64,000 nt of DNA from Aminipila terrae (lineage in GTDB: Bacteria; Bacillota; Clostridia; Peptostreptococcales; Anaerovoracaceae), in contig NZ_CP047591.1 of assembly GCF_010120715.1 (NCBI RefSeq), forward strand, positions 1,674,001 through 1,738,000. The letters run 5' to 3'. The position numbers and the translations under genes are program-made. The notes beneath the pieces are model-generated. The model was not told the DNA's origin, did no database searches, and saw nothing but the letters and a program-made list of their open reading frames with translations. How positions within the stretch are numbered: position 1 is the first letter of the stretch; the number at the start of each line of letters is the position of its first letter. Shown here one piece after another: positions 43,809 through 53,699 of this stretch.

Positions 43809-46214
43809 ATGAAAAAAGTTTATAACATAGAGAATATTGACTGCGCCAATTGTGCAGCTAAAATTGAACGATTGATTGCCCGGATACCTGAAGTAGAATC
43901 GGCAACAATCACATTTGCTACAAAACAATTAAGAGTTACAGCTGAAGATCCGGATGCTCTTTTAGAAGAAATGACAAGGCTGGCCAATACAGTAGAGAAT
44001 AATGTGCTCATCAGCCAGAAGGAACCAAAAAGAATAAATCCTGATAAAATAAGAGCAGTCAGACAAAGTGAAGACTGTGAACAAGGGGGCTGCACCTGCT
44101 GTGGGGATCATGAGCACAATCATGAACCGGGTCACCAACATGAGGATCAACATGAACATAGTTATGGGCATAATCATGATCAAAATCATAATCATAATCA
44201 TGACCATAAGCATAGCCAGCATGGAGAAGCAGAGCATAAAAAAAGCAGTCAGACTATATTTAACAAAATTACAGATCTTCATATTATAGTTGCGGGAGCA
44301 GTATTTTTTGCAGCTGGCATCATTATGAAACGGGCAGATTTTATGGAGCAGTGGTGGATTGCAAGCTTCGTAGTGGCATATTTGATTCTTGGAGGGCAGA
44401 TAGTAATAACTGCCATTAAAAATATAGGTAAAGGCCAGATTTTTGATGAAAATTTCCTTATGAGTATTGCTACCATTGGCGCTTTTGCAATACAGGAATA
44501 TCCTGAAGCTGTAGGAGTCATGTTATTCTTCCGAATCGGTGAATTTTTTGAAGAGAAGGCCGTAGAAAGAAGTCGTAGCCAGATTATGGATGCGGTGGAC
44601 CTTCGCCCCGAAACCGTATCTTTAGTGATAGGTAATACCATAAAAGAAATTGCTGCAGCAGATGCAGAGATAGATGATATTTTAGTAGTAAAGCCAGGAG
44701 ACAGAATCCCTTTGGATGGAGTAGTCATAGAAGGAGAAAGCAGAATTGATACGTCTCCAATTACAGGAGAACCGGTGCCAGTAAAAGTTGGTCCTCAGGT
44801 TCCAGTAGTTTCTGGATGTATCAATACATCTGGAGCAATAAAAATAAAAGTGCAGAAAACTTTAGAAAATTCTATGGTCAGCAGAATCCTTGATTCTGTA
44901 GAAAATGCGGCAGCAAGCAAACCCACAATTGATAAATTTATTACGAAATTTGCAAGGGTTTATACTCCTTTTGTAGTTATTCTGGCAGCAGCAACGGCTG
45001 TTATTCCATCTCTTGTGACAGGAGAATGGCAGCATTGGATCTATACGGCACTGACTTTTCTTGTTATAAGCTGCCCTTGCGCATTGGTTCTTAGTGTACC
45101 ACTGGCATTTTTCTCGGGGATAGGAGCCGGATCCAAACTGGGGATTTTATTTAAAGGAGGAGTTTCCCTGGAAGCATTGAAAAATGTTAAAGCGGTTGTT
45201 ATGGATAAAACGGGAACTCTGACAAAAGGCGAGTTTGCTGTTCAAAACGTAATTTGTTCTGGAAACCTGATTTCATATATGACATCAGGAGTTTCAGCGG
45301 ACGGTTCAGCGACTGAAAATCAGGAAAAATCCAGGGTGCTGGACGGGATACAATCCAGACCTGCCGGGGTTTCAAAAAAAGATATAGAAGAATACCTTTT
45401 GTCACTGGCAGCAAGCTGCGAACTGCGGTCTACCCATCCCATAGGAGTGAGTATAGTAAATGAAGCTCAGAAGTATGGCATTATCCCTGAAGAACCAAGA
45501 AGTATTGAGGAAATCGCAGGGAAAGGTATAAGGGCTATACTAAATGCAGGTACTGTTCTTTGTGGAAACCGGGAGCTATTGTCAGATGGGGGAGTGGATA
45601 TCACAGGATACCAAAACTCAATCATGGGAAGTGAGGTGCTGTTAGCCCTGAATAACCAGTTTATAGGTTCCTTAATTGTAGCCGATTCCATTAAAAAAGA
45701 TTCTTTTTCCGCAGTACAGAAATTAAAAGCTGACCACATTATCACGGCCATGCTGACCGGTGACGGAGAAGCAGGAGCCAATGCAGTTGCTGAAGCGATT
45801 GGGATTGATAAAGTCTTTGCAAAGCTTTTGCCAGATGATAAATTGAGAATCCTGCAGGAATTCAGAAAACAATATGGGCAGGTAATGTTTATCGGAGATG
45901 GAATCAATGATGCTCCGGTTTTAGCAGGGGCAGATGTGGGAGCCGCCATGGGAAGCGGTGCAGATGCCGCTATAGAAGCAGCAGATGTTGTGTTTATGAC
46001 TTCCAGTATGGAGGCAGTGCCTCAGGCAATCGCCATCGCAAGAAATACAAATAAAATAGCCGTACAAAATGTAATATTTGCTTTATTTGTGAAGGCCCTG
46101 GTTATGATTTTAGGGCTTGTAGGTCTGGCATCAATGTGGATGGCAGTTTTTGCAGATTCAGGAGTTGCAATGCTGTGTGTAATGAATTCCATTCGAATAC
46201 TGTATAAAAAATAA
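43809..46214 (+). CDS. heavy-metal P-type ATPase (Cd/Zn/Pb type) with His-rich linker
   Basis: This 801-residue P1B-type pump exports soft divalent metals. The N-terminal HMA domain carries I-D-C-A-N-C (residues about 10-15). A His/Asp/Asn-rich linker of about 50 residues (about 95-145) with more than 20 His follows. Then come the membrane helices with the C-P-C motif (Cys 422 and 424), the phosphorylated Asp in D-K-T-G-T (466), T-H-P-I-G, and G-D-G-I-N-D-A-P. The nucleotide-binding region has an insertion of some 40 residues before the T-H-P motif. ATG at 43809 is chosen because AAAGGAGG directly abuts the earlier in-frame ATG. Confidence 0.93.
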   Translation: MKKVYNIENIDCANCAAKIERLIARIPEVESATITFATKQLRVTAEDPDALLEEMTRLANTVENNVLISQKEPKRINPDKIRAVRQSEDCEQGGCTCCGDHEHNHEPGHQHEDQHEHSYGHNHDQNHNHNHDHKHSQHGEAEHKKSSQTIFNKITDLHIIVAGAVFFAAGIIMKRADFMEQWWIASFVVAYLILGGQIVITAIKNIGKGQIFDENFLMSIATIGAFAIQEYPEAVGVMLFFRIGEFFEEKAVERSRSQIMDAVDLRPETVSLVIGNTIKEIAAADAEIDDILVVKPGDRIPLDGVVIEGESRIDTSPITGEPVPVKVGPQVPVVSGCINTSGAIKIKVQKTLENSMVSRILDSVENAAASKPTIDKFITKFARVYTPFVVILAAATAVIPSLVTGEWQHWIYTALTFLVISCPCALVLSVPLAFFSGIGAGSKLGILFKGGVSLEALKNVKAVVMDKTGTLTKGEFAVQNVICSGNLISYMTSGVSADGSATENQEKSRVLDGIQSRPAGVSKKDIEEYLLSLAASCELRSTHPIGVSIVNEAQKYGIIPEEPRSIEEIAGKGIRAILNAGTVLCGNRELLSDGGVDITGYQNSIMGSEVLLALNNQFIGSLIVADSIKKDSFSAVQKLKADHIITAMLTGDGEAGANAVAEAIGIDKVFAKLLPDDKLRILQEFRKQYGQVMFIGDGINDAPVLAGADVGAAMGSGADAAIEAADVVFMTSSMEAVPQAIAIARNTNKIAVQNVIFALFVKALVMILGLVGLASMWMAVFADSGVAMLCVMNSIRILYKK

Positions 46215-46233
46215 CATTAAAACAATATAACTC

Positions 46234-46286
46234 AATAATTGGTATATAAGTGATAAAATACACTTATATACCAATTATTTTTTTGT
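46234..46286 (+). terminator. rho-independent terminator
   Basis: AATAATTGGTATATAAGTG pairs perfectly with CACTTATATACCAATTATT, followed by TTTTTT. It ends the metal-resistance operon. Confidence 0.92.
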
Positions 46287-46512
46287 TTAGTACATATCAA
46301 TTAAAGAAATCTTACAAATTTACAGGTAAATACTTACTTCAAAAAAACACAAACTGTTGCAAAAGTGTTGCAGAATAATTCAATAAATGAAAAAGTAACA
46401 AATAAAAAACAGAAATACTTCTGGAAAGAAGACAAAAAACACAGGTGCAGAAATGGTTCATAAGTATAATGAAGAAAAAATATAATCACTTTTCCAAAGG
46501 AGGAAGCAAAAA

Positions 46513-47967
46513 ATGGACCAAAATTTTAAGAAACCATCTTTAGCAATATCGCTAATAATTGTATTGTTTTTATTTGGAAGTTTTGCTGTGCAGCTTATTA
46601 CCATAGGATCACCTGATGTGCATATGACACTGATCTTTTCCGCAGCATTTGCAGTAGTATTGCTTGCAGTTTTTAACAAAACACCGATAGCGCTTATTGA
46701 GGAAGGAATTATTCATGGAACTAAAATAGCAACTATATCAATGATGATTCTAATGTTCATCGGAGTTATGATTCCTGCATGGATTGCAGCAGGGACAATC
46801 CCATCATTGATTTACTATGGTGTGCAGATTATCTCACCATCCGTTTTTTTACTGACCACTATTCTGGTCTGTTCTATATCCTGTCTTGCAACAGGAACAT
46901 CCTGGGGTACAGCCGCAACCTTTGGAGTGGCGCTTATGGGAATTGGAAGCGGTCTTGGGGTCGACCCTGCTATGACAGCGGGTGCTGTTATCTCCGGAGC
47001 TATTTTTGGTGATAAATTATCTCCGATTTCTGATACTGTAAACTTATCTTCCGCAACATGTGAAGTTAATGTTTTTGCACATATTAAAAGTGTAGCAACT
47101 GCAACTATACCAGGGTACATACTGGCATTAGTAGCAGCAGTTTTTCTGGGAATGAAGTACGCTAAGGGGCAGATTGACAGCCATGAAGTAGATACGTTAC
47201 TTTCCGTTTTGAGTTCTAATTTTAATGTGACGCCAATTTATGCAATCATCAGTTTAATACCAATGCTTCTGGTTGTGGTTCTGGCTCTGAGAAAATTTAA
47301 TGCTTTGGCAACCATTGTAATCAGTGCATTGGTAGGAATGGCAATTGCTATTGTATTTCAGGGGTATCACCTGACTGACATGATGAAATATATGAATTAT
47401 GGCTATGTGATAGATACGGGAAATATAGATGTGGACAAGCTTTTGAACAGAGGAGGACTACAGTCAATGATGTGGACTGTATCTATTGGTTATCTGGGTC
47501 TGTCTTATGGAGGAATTCTGGAGAAAACAGGAGTGCTTGATACCCTGCTGTTCAGTGCCAAGTCTGTTACAGGGAATGCACGAAATTTGATTTTAACTCA
47601 TATGTTAGCTGGAATGGCAACAGTTATGGCAACAGCAAGTCCATACGTCTGCATCCTGATTCCAGGAAGAATGTTTATTGCAGGTTACGATAAACTTGGA
47701 ATTAAAAGAACCGTTGCCTCAAGAACTCTGGAACACTCCGGGATCTGTCTGGACCCATTGCTGCCTTGGTCTCTTGGTGCCGTGTACTTTTCCGGTGTGC
47801 TTGGTGTGAGCCCGCTTAAGTATGCACCGTATACTGTATTGTGCTGGGCAGTGCCAATAATAGCAGCATTTTATGCTATAACAGGTATATTTGTTTGGAA
47901 AGAAGACTCTTTGCCAGATGGGGTAAAAACAGATAAAGAGGCAATGAAAACACAAGCAGAAAATTAG
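46513..47967 (+). CDS. nhaC: NhaC family sodium/proton antiporter
   Basis: The 484-residue inner-membrane protein has about eleven hydrophobic segments and the NhaC hallmark segments: T-G-T-S-W-G-T-A-A-T-F-G (near residue 131), G-D-K-L-S-P-I-S-D-T (near 172), and the later C-L-D-P-L-L-P-W. NhaC members exchange sodium for protons; some exchange malate for lactate or other solutes. Two amidohydrolase genes follow in the same direction (12 nt gap), so a role as an importer of the hydrolases' substrate is a realistic alternative. AAAGGAGG precedes the ATG. Confidence 0.88.
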   Translation: MDQNFKKPSLAISLIIVLFLFGSFAVQLITIGSPDVHMTLIFSAAFAVVLLAVFNKTPIALIEEGIIHGTKIATISMMILMFIGVMIPAWIAAGTIPSLIYYGVQIISPSVFLLTTILVCSISCLATGTSWGTAATFGVALMGIGSGLGVDPAMTAGAVISGAIFGDKLSPISDTVNLSSATCEVNVFAHIKSVATATIPGYILALVAAVFLGMKYAKGQIDSHEVDTLLSVLSSNFNVTPIYAIISLIPMLLVVVLALRKFNALATIVISALVGMAIAIVFQGYHLTDMMKYMNYGYVIDTGNIDVDKLLNRGGLQSMMWTVSIGYLGLSYGGILEKTGVLDTLLFSAKSVTGNARNLILTHMLAGMATVMATASPYVCILIPGRMFIAGYDKLGIKRTVASRTLEHSGICLDPLLPWSLGAVYFSGVLGVSPLKYAPYTVLCWAVPIIAAFYAITGIFVWKEDSLPDGVKTDKEAMKTQAEN

Positions 47968-47979
47968 GGGGGAAAAATA

Positions 47980-49602
47980 ATGGAGTTAGATGTATTGCTT
48001 AAAAACGGAATTATATATACAATGGAGCAAGAGGGAAAAACAGTTGAAGCCTTAGGTATAAAAGATGGCAAAATCGTATTTGCCGGAAGCAATCAGGAAG
48101 CAAACAACTATAGCAGTGCTAATACGGTTGATCTGGAAAATCGTGCAGTGATACCCGGAATGGCGGATTCTCATATGCATATGTATGCTTACTGCCAGAA
48201 CCAGACCACGGTTAATTTGGAACAGGCTAAAAGTATGGATGAAATGATTGCACTGATGAAGGAAAAGGCAGAGAAAACACCAGAAGGAAGCTGGATTAAA
48301 GGGTCAAATTTTGACCAGACAAAGTTTAAAGAAAACCGCTTCCCTACAAGAAAAGACCTGGATCAGGTCAGCACTGTGCACCCGATTGTAATCAGAAGGT
48401 GCTGCCTCCATGCTATTGTGGCTAATACTAAGGCACTGGAACTTGCTGGTGTAGGAATTGGGTATGATGGAGGCCCGGGAGGCATTGTAGAATTTGATGA
48501 GGATGGAATGCCTAATGGAATTTTGAGAGAGCAGAGTACCAAGGTATTTGATGAAATAATTCCAGATCCTCTTTCAGATGAGGCTGAAAAAAGGAGGATT
48601 TTCCTGAAAGTCCTGGGGGATATGTCATCTAAAGGTGTGACTGCCATTCATACATATGCCGCAAAAATTTGGCGTTACAATGAAGACATTGATACATATG
48701 GCAGGCTTGATAAAGAAAATGAACTGCCGGTACGTGTGACCGTGTATCTGGATGAATTATTTACACCAGAAGATTTAACCCCAGAGCAGAAGAATGACCC
48801 TTTCAGGCTGGTTCAGTTTGGCGGGTATAAAATATTTTCGGATGGTTCTCTTGGATCCAGATCTGCAGCGCTACAGGAACCTTACAGTGATAATCCGGAT
48901 AATAGGGGATTTGTTGTCTGCGGACAGGAAGAACTAAACGATAAAGTTCTAAAAGCTTATGAAAATGGACTTCAACCTGCTATTCATGCAATCGGCGACC
49001 GCGCCCTTGATATGACCCTTACTGCCATAGAAGAAACTTTACGCATAACCAGAGCAAAAGGAATGACGGAAGACGAACAAAAGCAACGTCTGCCATTTAG
49101 AATCATTCACGTACAGATGATTAACGATGCACTTTTGGAACGTATGAAAAAGCTTCCCTTAATCCTTGACATACAACCCGTGTTTATCGGTACAGATGCC
49201 CATTGGGTTGAGGAACGAATTGGCAGCCAGAGAGCAAAAGGTGCCTATGCATGGAAGACCTTAAAGGATGCAGGGATGATACAGACTGGAGGTTCTGATT
49301 GTCCTGTTGAAACTTATGATCCTATTGCTGGAATATTTTCTGCTGTGGCACGTTGTGATAAAGATGGAAAACCGGCAGGTGGTTACAGGCCAGAGGAAAA
49401 ACTATCAGTATATGAAGCAATTGAATTATTTACAAAGAATGTCCACTATGCAACGGGTCAGCAGGATTATTTAGGAACTCTGGAGGTAGGCAAGTTTGCT
49501 GACTTAGTAGTGTTAGATCGAAATCCGTTTACCATTGATGAAATGGAGCTAAAAGATATTAAAGTAAAACAAACTTATATTGCAGGAAAAAGAGTATTTT
49601 AA
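47980..49602 (+). CDS. YtcJ-like amidohydrolase (amidohydrolase superfamily)
   Basis: The 540-residue cytosolic metal hydrolase shows the metal motif D-S-H-M-H (near residue 65). The conserved region F-S-D-G-S-L-G-S-R-S-A lies near 286, followed by A-I-H-A-I-G-D-R-A and the late G-S-D-C-P-V-E. The C-terminal composite beta domain carries G-K-F-A-D-L-V-V-L-D. This fits the YtcJ group (Amidohydro_3), acting on amides or cyclic imides of unknown identity. It sits between the antiporter and a second, more divergent amidohydrolase. Confidence 0.9.
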   Translation: MELDVLLKNGIIYTMEQEGKTVEALGIKDGKIVFAGSNQEANNYSSANTVDLENRAVIPGMADSHMHMYAYCQNQTTVNLEQAKSMDEMIALMKEKAEKTPEGSWIKGSNFDQTKFKENRFPTRKDLDQVSTVHPIVIRRCCLHAIVANTKALELAGVGIGYDGGPGGIVEFDEDGMPNGILREQSTKVFDEIIPDPLSDEAEKRRIFLKVLGDMSSKGVTAIHTYAAKIWRYNEDIDTYGRLDKENELPVRVTVYLDELFTPEDLTPEQKNDPFRLVQFGGYKIFSDGSLGSRSAALQEPYSDNPDNRGFVVCGQEELNDKVLKAYENGLQPAIHAIGDRALDMTLTAIEETLRITRAKGMTEDEQKQRLPFRIIHVQMINDALLERMKKLPLILDIQPVFIGTDAHWVEERIGSQRAKGAYAWKTLKDAGMIQTGGSDCPVETYDPIAGIFSAVARCDKDGKPAGGYRPEEKLSVYEAIELFTKNVHYATGQQDYLGTLEVGKFADLVVLDRNPFTIDEMELKDIKVKQTYIAGKRVF

Positions 49603-49654
49603 AAATTAAATTTATATAATGAAAAACTATGGGAAATGGCTGGAGGAGCAAATA

Positions 49655-51190
49655 ATGCATGCAGATATAATTATAAAAAATGCAAAATGTTTAACAATGA
49701 AGAATGGTGATACATCAGATTGGATTGCTGTTCATAATGGAACAATTCTTGCCTTGGGAATGAATACTGCATATTGTGAGCTGGTTTCTGAAAATACGGT
49801 CATAATTGATGCCGGAGGCAATACTGTTCTGCCAGGGTTTATCGACAGCCATTTCCATGTTGTACAGACAGCTTTAAATGCAAGGCGAATTGATTTAAGT
49901 GGAGTCCACAGTTTTGAAGAAATAGGAGAAATGATTCATAGAGCAGCGGCCGAAAAGCCAGGTCAAAGTATAATCGGTATGCGTCTTCAGGTTGAGCAGC
50001 TCAAAGAAAAGAAATTTCCTGATCGTCTGGCGCTAGACCGATATTGTAATGACGTTGCAGTATGGATTAACTGTTTGGATTATCAGGTTAGCATGCTGAA
50101 TACCTACGGACTTTTATATTATAAAGTCCCATTCAATATGGAAGGGGTAGAAAAGGATGGTCAGAGCGTGGCTACAGGGCTGTTCAGAGGAAAGGCAAAT
50201 GCAGTGCTGCGAACCAACATACTGGATGGTATAACAGATAAAGTGAGAAAAGAAGCTGTTCTGGATATTATCCCCGGGCTTCTTGGAACGGGCATTACCA
50301 CTGTAAACGCTATGGAAGGTGGTTACATGTACAGCGATAAGGATGCGGATTTTATCTATGAATACGGAAGCGAATTTCCTGTAGATATGGCACTTTTTTA
50401 TCAATCACTGGATGTAGAAAAGATAAAACGTATGAATTTAAAACGTATTGGTGGAAGTTTTTATGTAGACGGGACCATGGGTGCCAGAACGGCAGCGTTA
50501 TCTTTTGAATATGCAGACCGGCCTGGAACAATGGGAAGCCTGAGATATACTCAAAGTGAATTAAATGAATTTGTACTGGAGTGTTATAAAAATCATCTCC
50601 AGTTATCTTTATATACGATTGGTGACAGAGCCATCGGAGCTGCGCTGAAGGCACACGAAGATGCACTGTATCAAACAGGCATAACAGGACTGAGGCATCG
50701 GCTGGAACATGTAGAACTTGCCAATGCAGAACACATACGCAAGGCGAAGGAAATGGGAATTATTTTTTCTATGAATCCTACTTATGAAGCGTATTGGGGA
50801 GGAACAGACAAAATGTATCGACAGCGTCTGGGAGACAATTACGTAAAGACAAACATGTTCAGGGAAATTATTGATCAGGGTGTATGTCTTACAGGAGGGT
50901 CTGACAGTGACATAACGGAGTACAATCCAATGATTGGTATTTCCGCAGCAGTTAATCATCCTGTTAAACAGCATCAGATCAGTGTATATGAAGCATTAGA
51001 ACTGTATACATGTAAAGCGGCTTATGCTATCTTTGCAGAAAAGGAGAAAGGAACGCTTGAAGTGGGGAAAACTGCGGATATTGTTATGCTTGACCAGGAT
51101 ATTCTTTCCACACCTCATGACATGTTGAATCAGGTAAAAGTAATAGCCACGATTAAGTCTGGAGATATTCTTTACAATACTTTAGGCTAG
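49655..51190 (+). CDS. second YtcJ-like amidohydrolase
   Basis: The 511-residue protein has D-S-H-F-H near residue 66, Y-V-D-G-T-M-G-A-R-T-A near 280, I-G-D-R-A-I-G-A, and T-G-G-S-D-S-D. Its end, G-K-T-A-D-I-V-M-L-D, is shared with the preceding enzyme. The two are clearly homologous but well diverged, suggesting sequential or alternative substrates. ATG at 49655 is preferred because GGAGGAG lies 6 nt upstream, whereas the frame's earlier ATG at 49619 has no ribosome site. The BTAD regulator gene follows closely. Confidence 0.87.
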   Translation: MHADIIIKNAKCLTMKNGDTSDWIAVHNGTILALGMNTAYCELVSENTVIIDAGGNTVLPGFIDSHFHVVQTALNARRIDLSGVHSFEEIGEMIHRAAAEKPGQSIIGMRLQVEQLKEKKFPDRLALDRYCNDVAVWINCLDYQVSMLNTYGLLYYKVPFNMEGVEKDGQSVATGLFRGKANAVLRTNILDGITDKVRKEAVLDIIPGLLGTGITTVNAMEGGYMYSDKDADFIYEYGSEFPVDMALFYQSLDVEKIKRMNLKRIGGSFYVDGTMGARTAALSFEYADRPGTMGSLRYTQSELNEFVLECYKNHLQLSLYTIGDRAIGAALKAHEDALYQTGITGLRHRLEHVELANAEHIRKAKEMGIIFSMNPTYEAYWGGTDKMYRQRLGDNYVKTNMFREIIDQGVCLTGGSDSDITEYNPMIGISAAVNHPVKQHQISVYEALELYTCKAAYAIFAEKEKGTLEVGKTADIVMLDQDILSTPHDMLNQVKVIATIKSGDILYNTLG

Positions 51191-51212
51191 ACAAAGAATG
51201 GAAGTTGCAATT

Positions 51213-52343
51213 ATGCTCAATCTATATTTTTTAGGAAAAACAAGAATAGAATATAATGGTAAAAGTGTGGTTGAAAGTTTTAGAAACAAAACCATTGCTT
51301 TGATATGTCTGCTTATCATAAATCAGGACAAATACTTAAGCCGGGAAAGAATTCTAGATTACCTTTGGCCCGATAGTTCGGAGGAAGCTGCTAAAAATAA
51401 CCTGCGGTATAATTTGTGGTTAATCAAAAAAAATATTGGAACAAGTGCCAGCAATGAAGAGTTTCTTTTTATAGACAAGGAACATTGCGGTGTAAACGCT
51501 AATTACGATTTTCGGTGCGATATTCTGGACATTATGAATTTTAAACCCCAGGATTCCGACTCCATTGCAAAGTTGTTAAAATTAAAAAATATGTTTACTG
51601 GAGAATTCCTGGAGGGCTGCTATTACAACAATTGTGAAGATTTTAATGAAATCATCATATTCCAGAGAACCCGTTTTGAAAATTTCAGAGTACAAATTCT
51701 AAAGAGACTGGCAGAACTATATGAAAGAGAAAGTAACATAGAAGAATGCCTGAATATCCTGAAAGAGATTCTGGATATAGATCCATATGATGAAGAAGTG
51801 GCAGTAAAAATAATAATGCTTTATATGAAAATCGGGAAACGCGGGGCAGGAATACTATTTTATAACTCATTTCGTGATAGACTTGCAAGCAGACTTGGGA
51901 TCCAGCCGTCAGAGAAACTGCGCAGTAAATTTGCAGAGCTTAAACAAAACCAGGAACCTGAGACTCAGACACAGAACGACTCAGCTATTCAGATACAGAC
52001 TATCTGCATCAAGGATGTTCAGTATTTTTGGATGGCTGATGTAGCTGGGAAACTTTTTGCACAAAAACAGCTGAAATGTGGAAAGATATTAAATGAGAAT
52101 ATGCTTAGTGCCCTTGGATATATACAACCAGATATCTTTACGGATATAGAAGCAGAAAGAAGCACAAAAATACCGGATGTACAGGTTGTGAACGCATTCA
52201 TTCACCTGATTTTAAATATTTGCCAGGAACACAGGCTGGATATTTATATCACGGGTATGGAAGATATGGATTCGGTTTCAGCAGGTGTTTTGAAATATTT
52301 AAAAAATAGCAATGTAAGCAGGCTTAATATTCGGGAAATCTAA
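51213..52343 (+). CDS. BTAD-domain (SARP-like) transcriptional regulator
   Basis: The 376-residue protein starts with an OmpR-like winged helix (about 1-90, with L-N-L-Y-F-L-G-K-T-R and L-S-R-E-R-I-L-D-Y-L-W-P). A TPR-rich bacterial transcriptional activator domain (about 95-245) follows, with A-E-L-Y-E-R-E-S-N-I-E-E-C and D-P-Y-D-E-E-V-A. The C-terminal 120 residues are unassigned. The domain order is that of SARP-type activators. ATG at 51213 (with GGAAG upstream) is used; ATG at 51198 is possible. It likely regulates the antiporter-amidohydrolase genes upstream, which run in the same direction. Confidence 0.82.
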   Translation: MLNLYFLGKTRIEYNGKSVVESFRNKTIALICLLIINQDKYLSRERILDYLWPDSSEEAAKNNLRYNLWLIKKNIGTSASNEEFLFIDKEHCGVNANYDFRCDILDIMNFKPQDSDSIAKLLKLKNMFTGEFLEGCYYNNCEDFNEIIIFQRTRFENFRVQILKRLAELYERESNIEECLNILKEILDIDPYDEEVAVKIIMLYMKIGKRGAGILFYNSFRDRLASRLGIQPSEKLRSKFAELKQNQEPETQTQNDSAIQIQTICIKDVQYFWMADVAGKLFAQKQLKCGKILNENMLSALGYIQPDIFTDIEAERSTKIPDVQVVNAFIHLILNICQEHRLDIYITGMEDMDSVSAGVLKYLKNSNVSRLNIREI

Positions 52344-52387
52344 AAAAGTCAGCTCAGGAATGTTTTAAATGAAAGGTATGCCAACAT

Positions 52388-52423
52388 AAAAAAGTGCGGA
52401 ACAAAAAGCATTTGAACCGCACT
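52388..52423 (-). terminator. terminator of the LysR gene
   Basis: On the minus strand, AGTGCGG and CCGCACT (52417-52423 and 52393-52399) form a stem, extended inward past a small mismatch. A T-run follows at 52388-52393. Confidence 0.7.
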
Positions 52424-52480
52424 GTGTGGCAAAATCCGGATATTCTAATTTAAAACAATGTCTTTGGGCTGATTTTATCG

Positions 52481-53383
52481 TTAATCCCAGAAAGATTCAA
52501 CTTTGGGCTGGTTTTGATTTTCAATGGTTGAAGTATATGCAATAAAAGCCTTCATGGCATTAGAAACGTATGCATTTTTTCTCCAAAGAACACTTACGTT
52601 TGCATTAATAGGTTCTTCTAATGGGACATGAACAATTTTTGCAGAAGCATCAAAGCTTTCCTGATAGGTAATGGTAACTGCAAAATTATTTTCTACTATA
52701 TATCTAATGGTAGAGATCTGACTTGCTTCCATAATGATATTGAGAGGATGCTCTTTAAAGTGTTCTGTTATAGCAGTATAGTGATAGGAGCCATTTGGAA
52801 ATATAATGAATGGCTGACGGCAAATCATTTCTTTGCTTGCAAAAGTTTTTTTAGCAAGAGGACTGTCCGCTCCCACTGCCAGACCGAATTTTGTTCTGAA
52901 AATCAATCTGGAATCACATTGCGGATAAACGGTGTCATCCATAGCACCCAGTAAAAAATCAAGTCCGCCTTCGTTTAATCGTTTTAAACCTGAGATTGTG
53001 CCTATTTCAAACATTTGCAATCTTATATTTGGATACTGCTGTTCGAAAGCCGGAAAGAATTTTTTGAACATAAATGTTCCAAGAACTGGAGGGATACCTA
53101 CTTTAAGAACCACATGAGTTTTATCCCCTATATCTAATGCTTCTTTATGAAAGTTATCATAGGCATTAATGAAGTTCTTTGCCTTAGCAAGAAAAGAGGA
53201 ACCATCATCTGTTAAAGATATCCGGTTATTTACCCGGTTAAAGAGCTGATAGCCTAGTTCATTTTCCAGTTCTTTAATAGCAGCTGTAATGGACGGCTGT
53301 GAAACATGGACAGCTTCTGAGGCCTTAGTAATGTTATTATATTTGCATACTTCCTGGAAGTATCTTAAGTGGTTTATATTCAT
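52481..53383 (-). CDS. LysR family transcriptional regulator
   Basis: The 300-residue regulator starts with M-N-I-N-H-L-R-Y-F-Q-E-V. It has the LysR helix-turn-helix in residues about 16-40 (A-S-E-A-V-H-V-S-Q-P-S-I-T-A-A-I-K-E-L-E), followed by a periplasmic-binding-like effector domain. GGAGA precedes the ATG. It is divergent from the Rnf operon and separated from the amidohydrolase cluster by a terminator. A dyad 29 nt upstream of its start is a candidate autoregulatory site. Whether it controls rnf is not clear. Confidence 0.93.
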   Translation of the reverse strand: MNINHLRYFQEVCKYNNITKASEAVHVSQPSITAAIKELENELGYQLFNRVNNRISLTDDGSSFLAKAKNFINAYDNFHKEALDIGDKTHVVLKVGIPPVLGTFMFKKFFPAFEQQYPNIRLQMFEIGTISGLKRLNEGGLDFLLGAMDDTVYPQCDSRLIFRTKFGLAVGADSPLAKKTFASKEMICRQPFIIFPNGSYHYTAITEHFKEHPLNIIMEASQISTIRYIVENNFAVTITYQESFDASAKIVHVPLEEPINANVSVLWRKNAYVSNAMKAFIAYTSTIENQNQPKVESFWD

Positions 53384-53411
53384 AAAATTTCTCCGTGGTA
53401 TTAAGCTGAAA

Positions 53412-53433
53412 AATCATGTAAAATTGCATGATT
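53412..53433 (-). promoter_or_regulatory. candidate LysR operator dyad
   Basis: AATCATG (53412-53418) and CATGATT (53427-53433) are perfect inverted arms around TAAAATTG. The site contains a T-N11-A arrangement typical of LysR-type binding sites, just upstream of the LysR gene. Confidence 0.5.
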
Positions 53434-53646
53434 AAAGCTGTTATTTTTAAAATCATACACAAATTAATAAATCATATTAATAGAAATATAAGGTGTAACT
53501 GTATTTACTTTAACACAAGTTTTCTGTAAATTCAATAGTGTTAGCCATATCTATCAAAAAAACTTATAGCGCGATAACCGTTTTCTATTGGAGAAAAACG
53601 TTGAAATATGATAGCGTAGAACGTGGAAGGGTAGAGTGATTTTTAA

Positions 53647-53674
53647 AAAAGTGCTGCGATGAAGCATCACTTTT
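53647..53674 (+). other. hairpin in the rnf leader
   Basis: AAAAGTGCTGC pairs with GCATCACTTTT around GATGAA, with one mismatch. It lies about 25 nt upstream of the rnfC start, just before the ribosome site. It could be a leader attenuator, an mRNA-stabilising stem or chance. Confidence 0.35.
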
Positions 53675-53699
53675 ATAATTTATAGGAAGGAAGAGTAAT

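Noticed and set aside
45467..45949. A 160-codon minus-strand frame
   Set aside because: It is antisense to the P-type ATPase region with D-K-T-G-T downstream motifs intact; no own signals.
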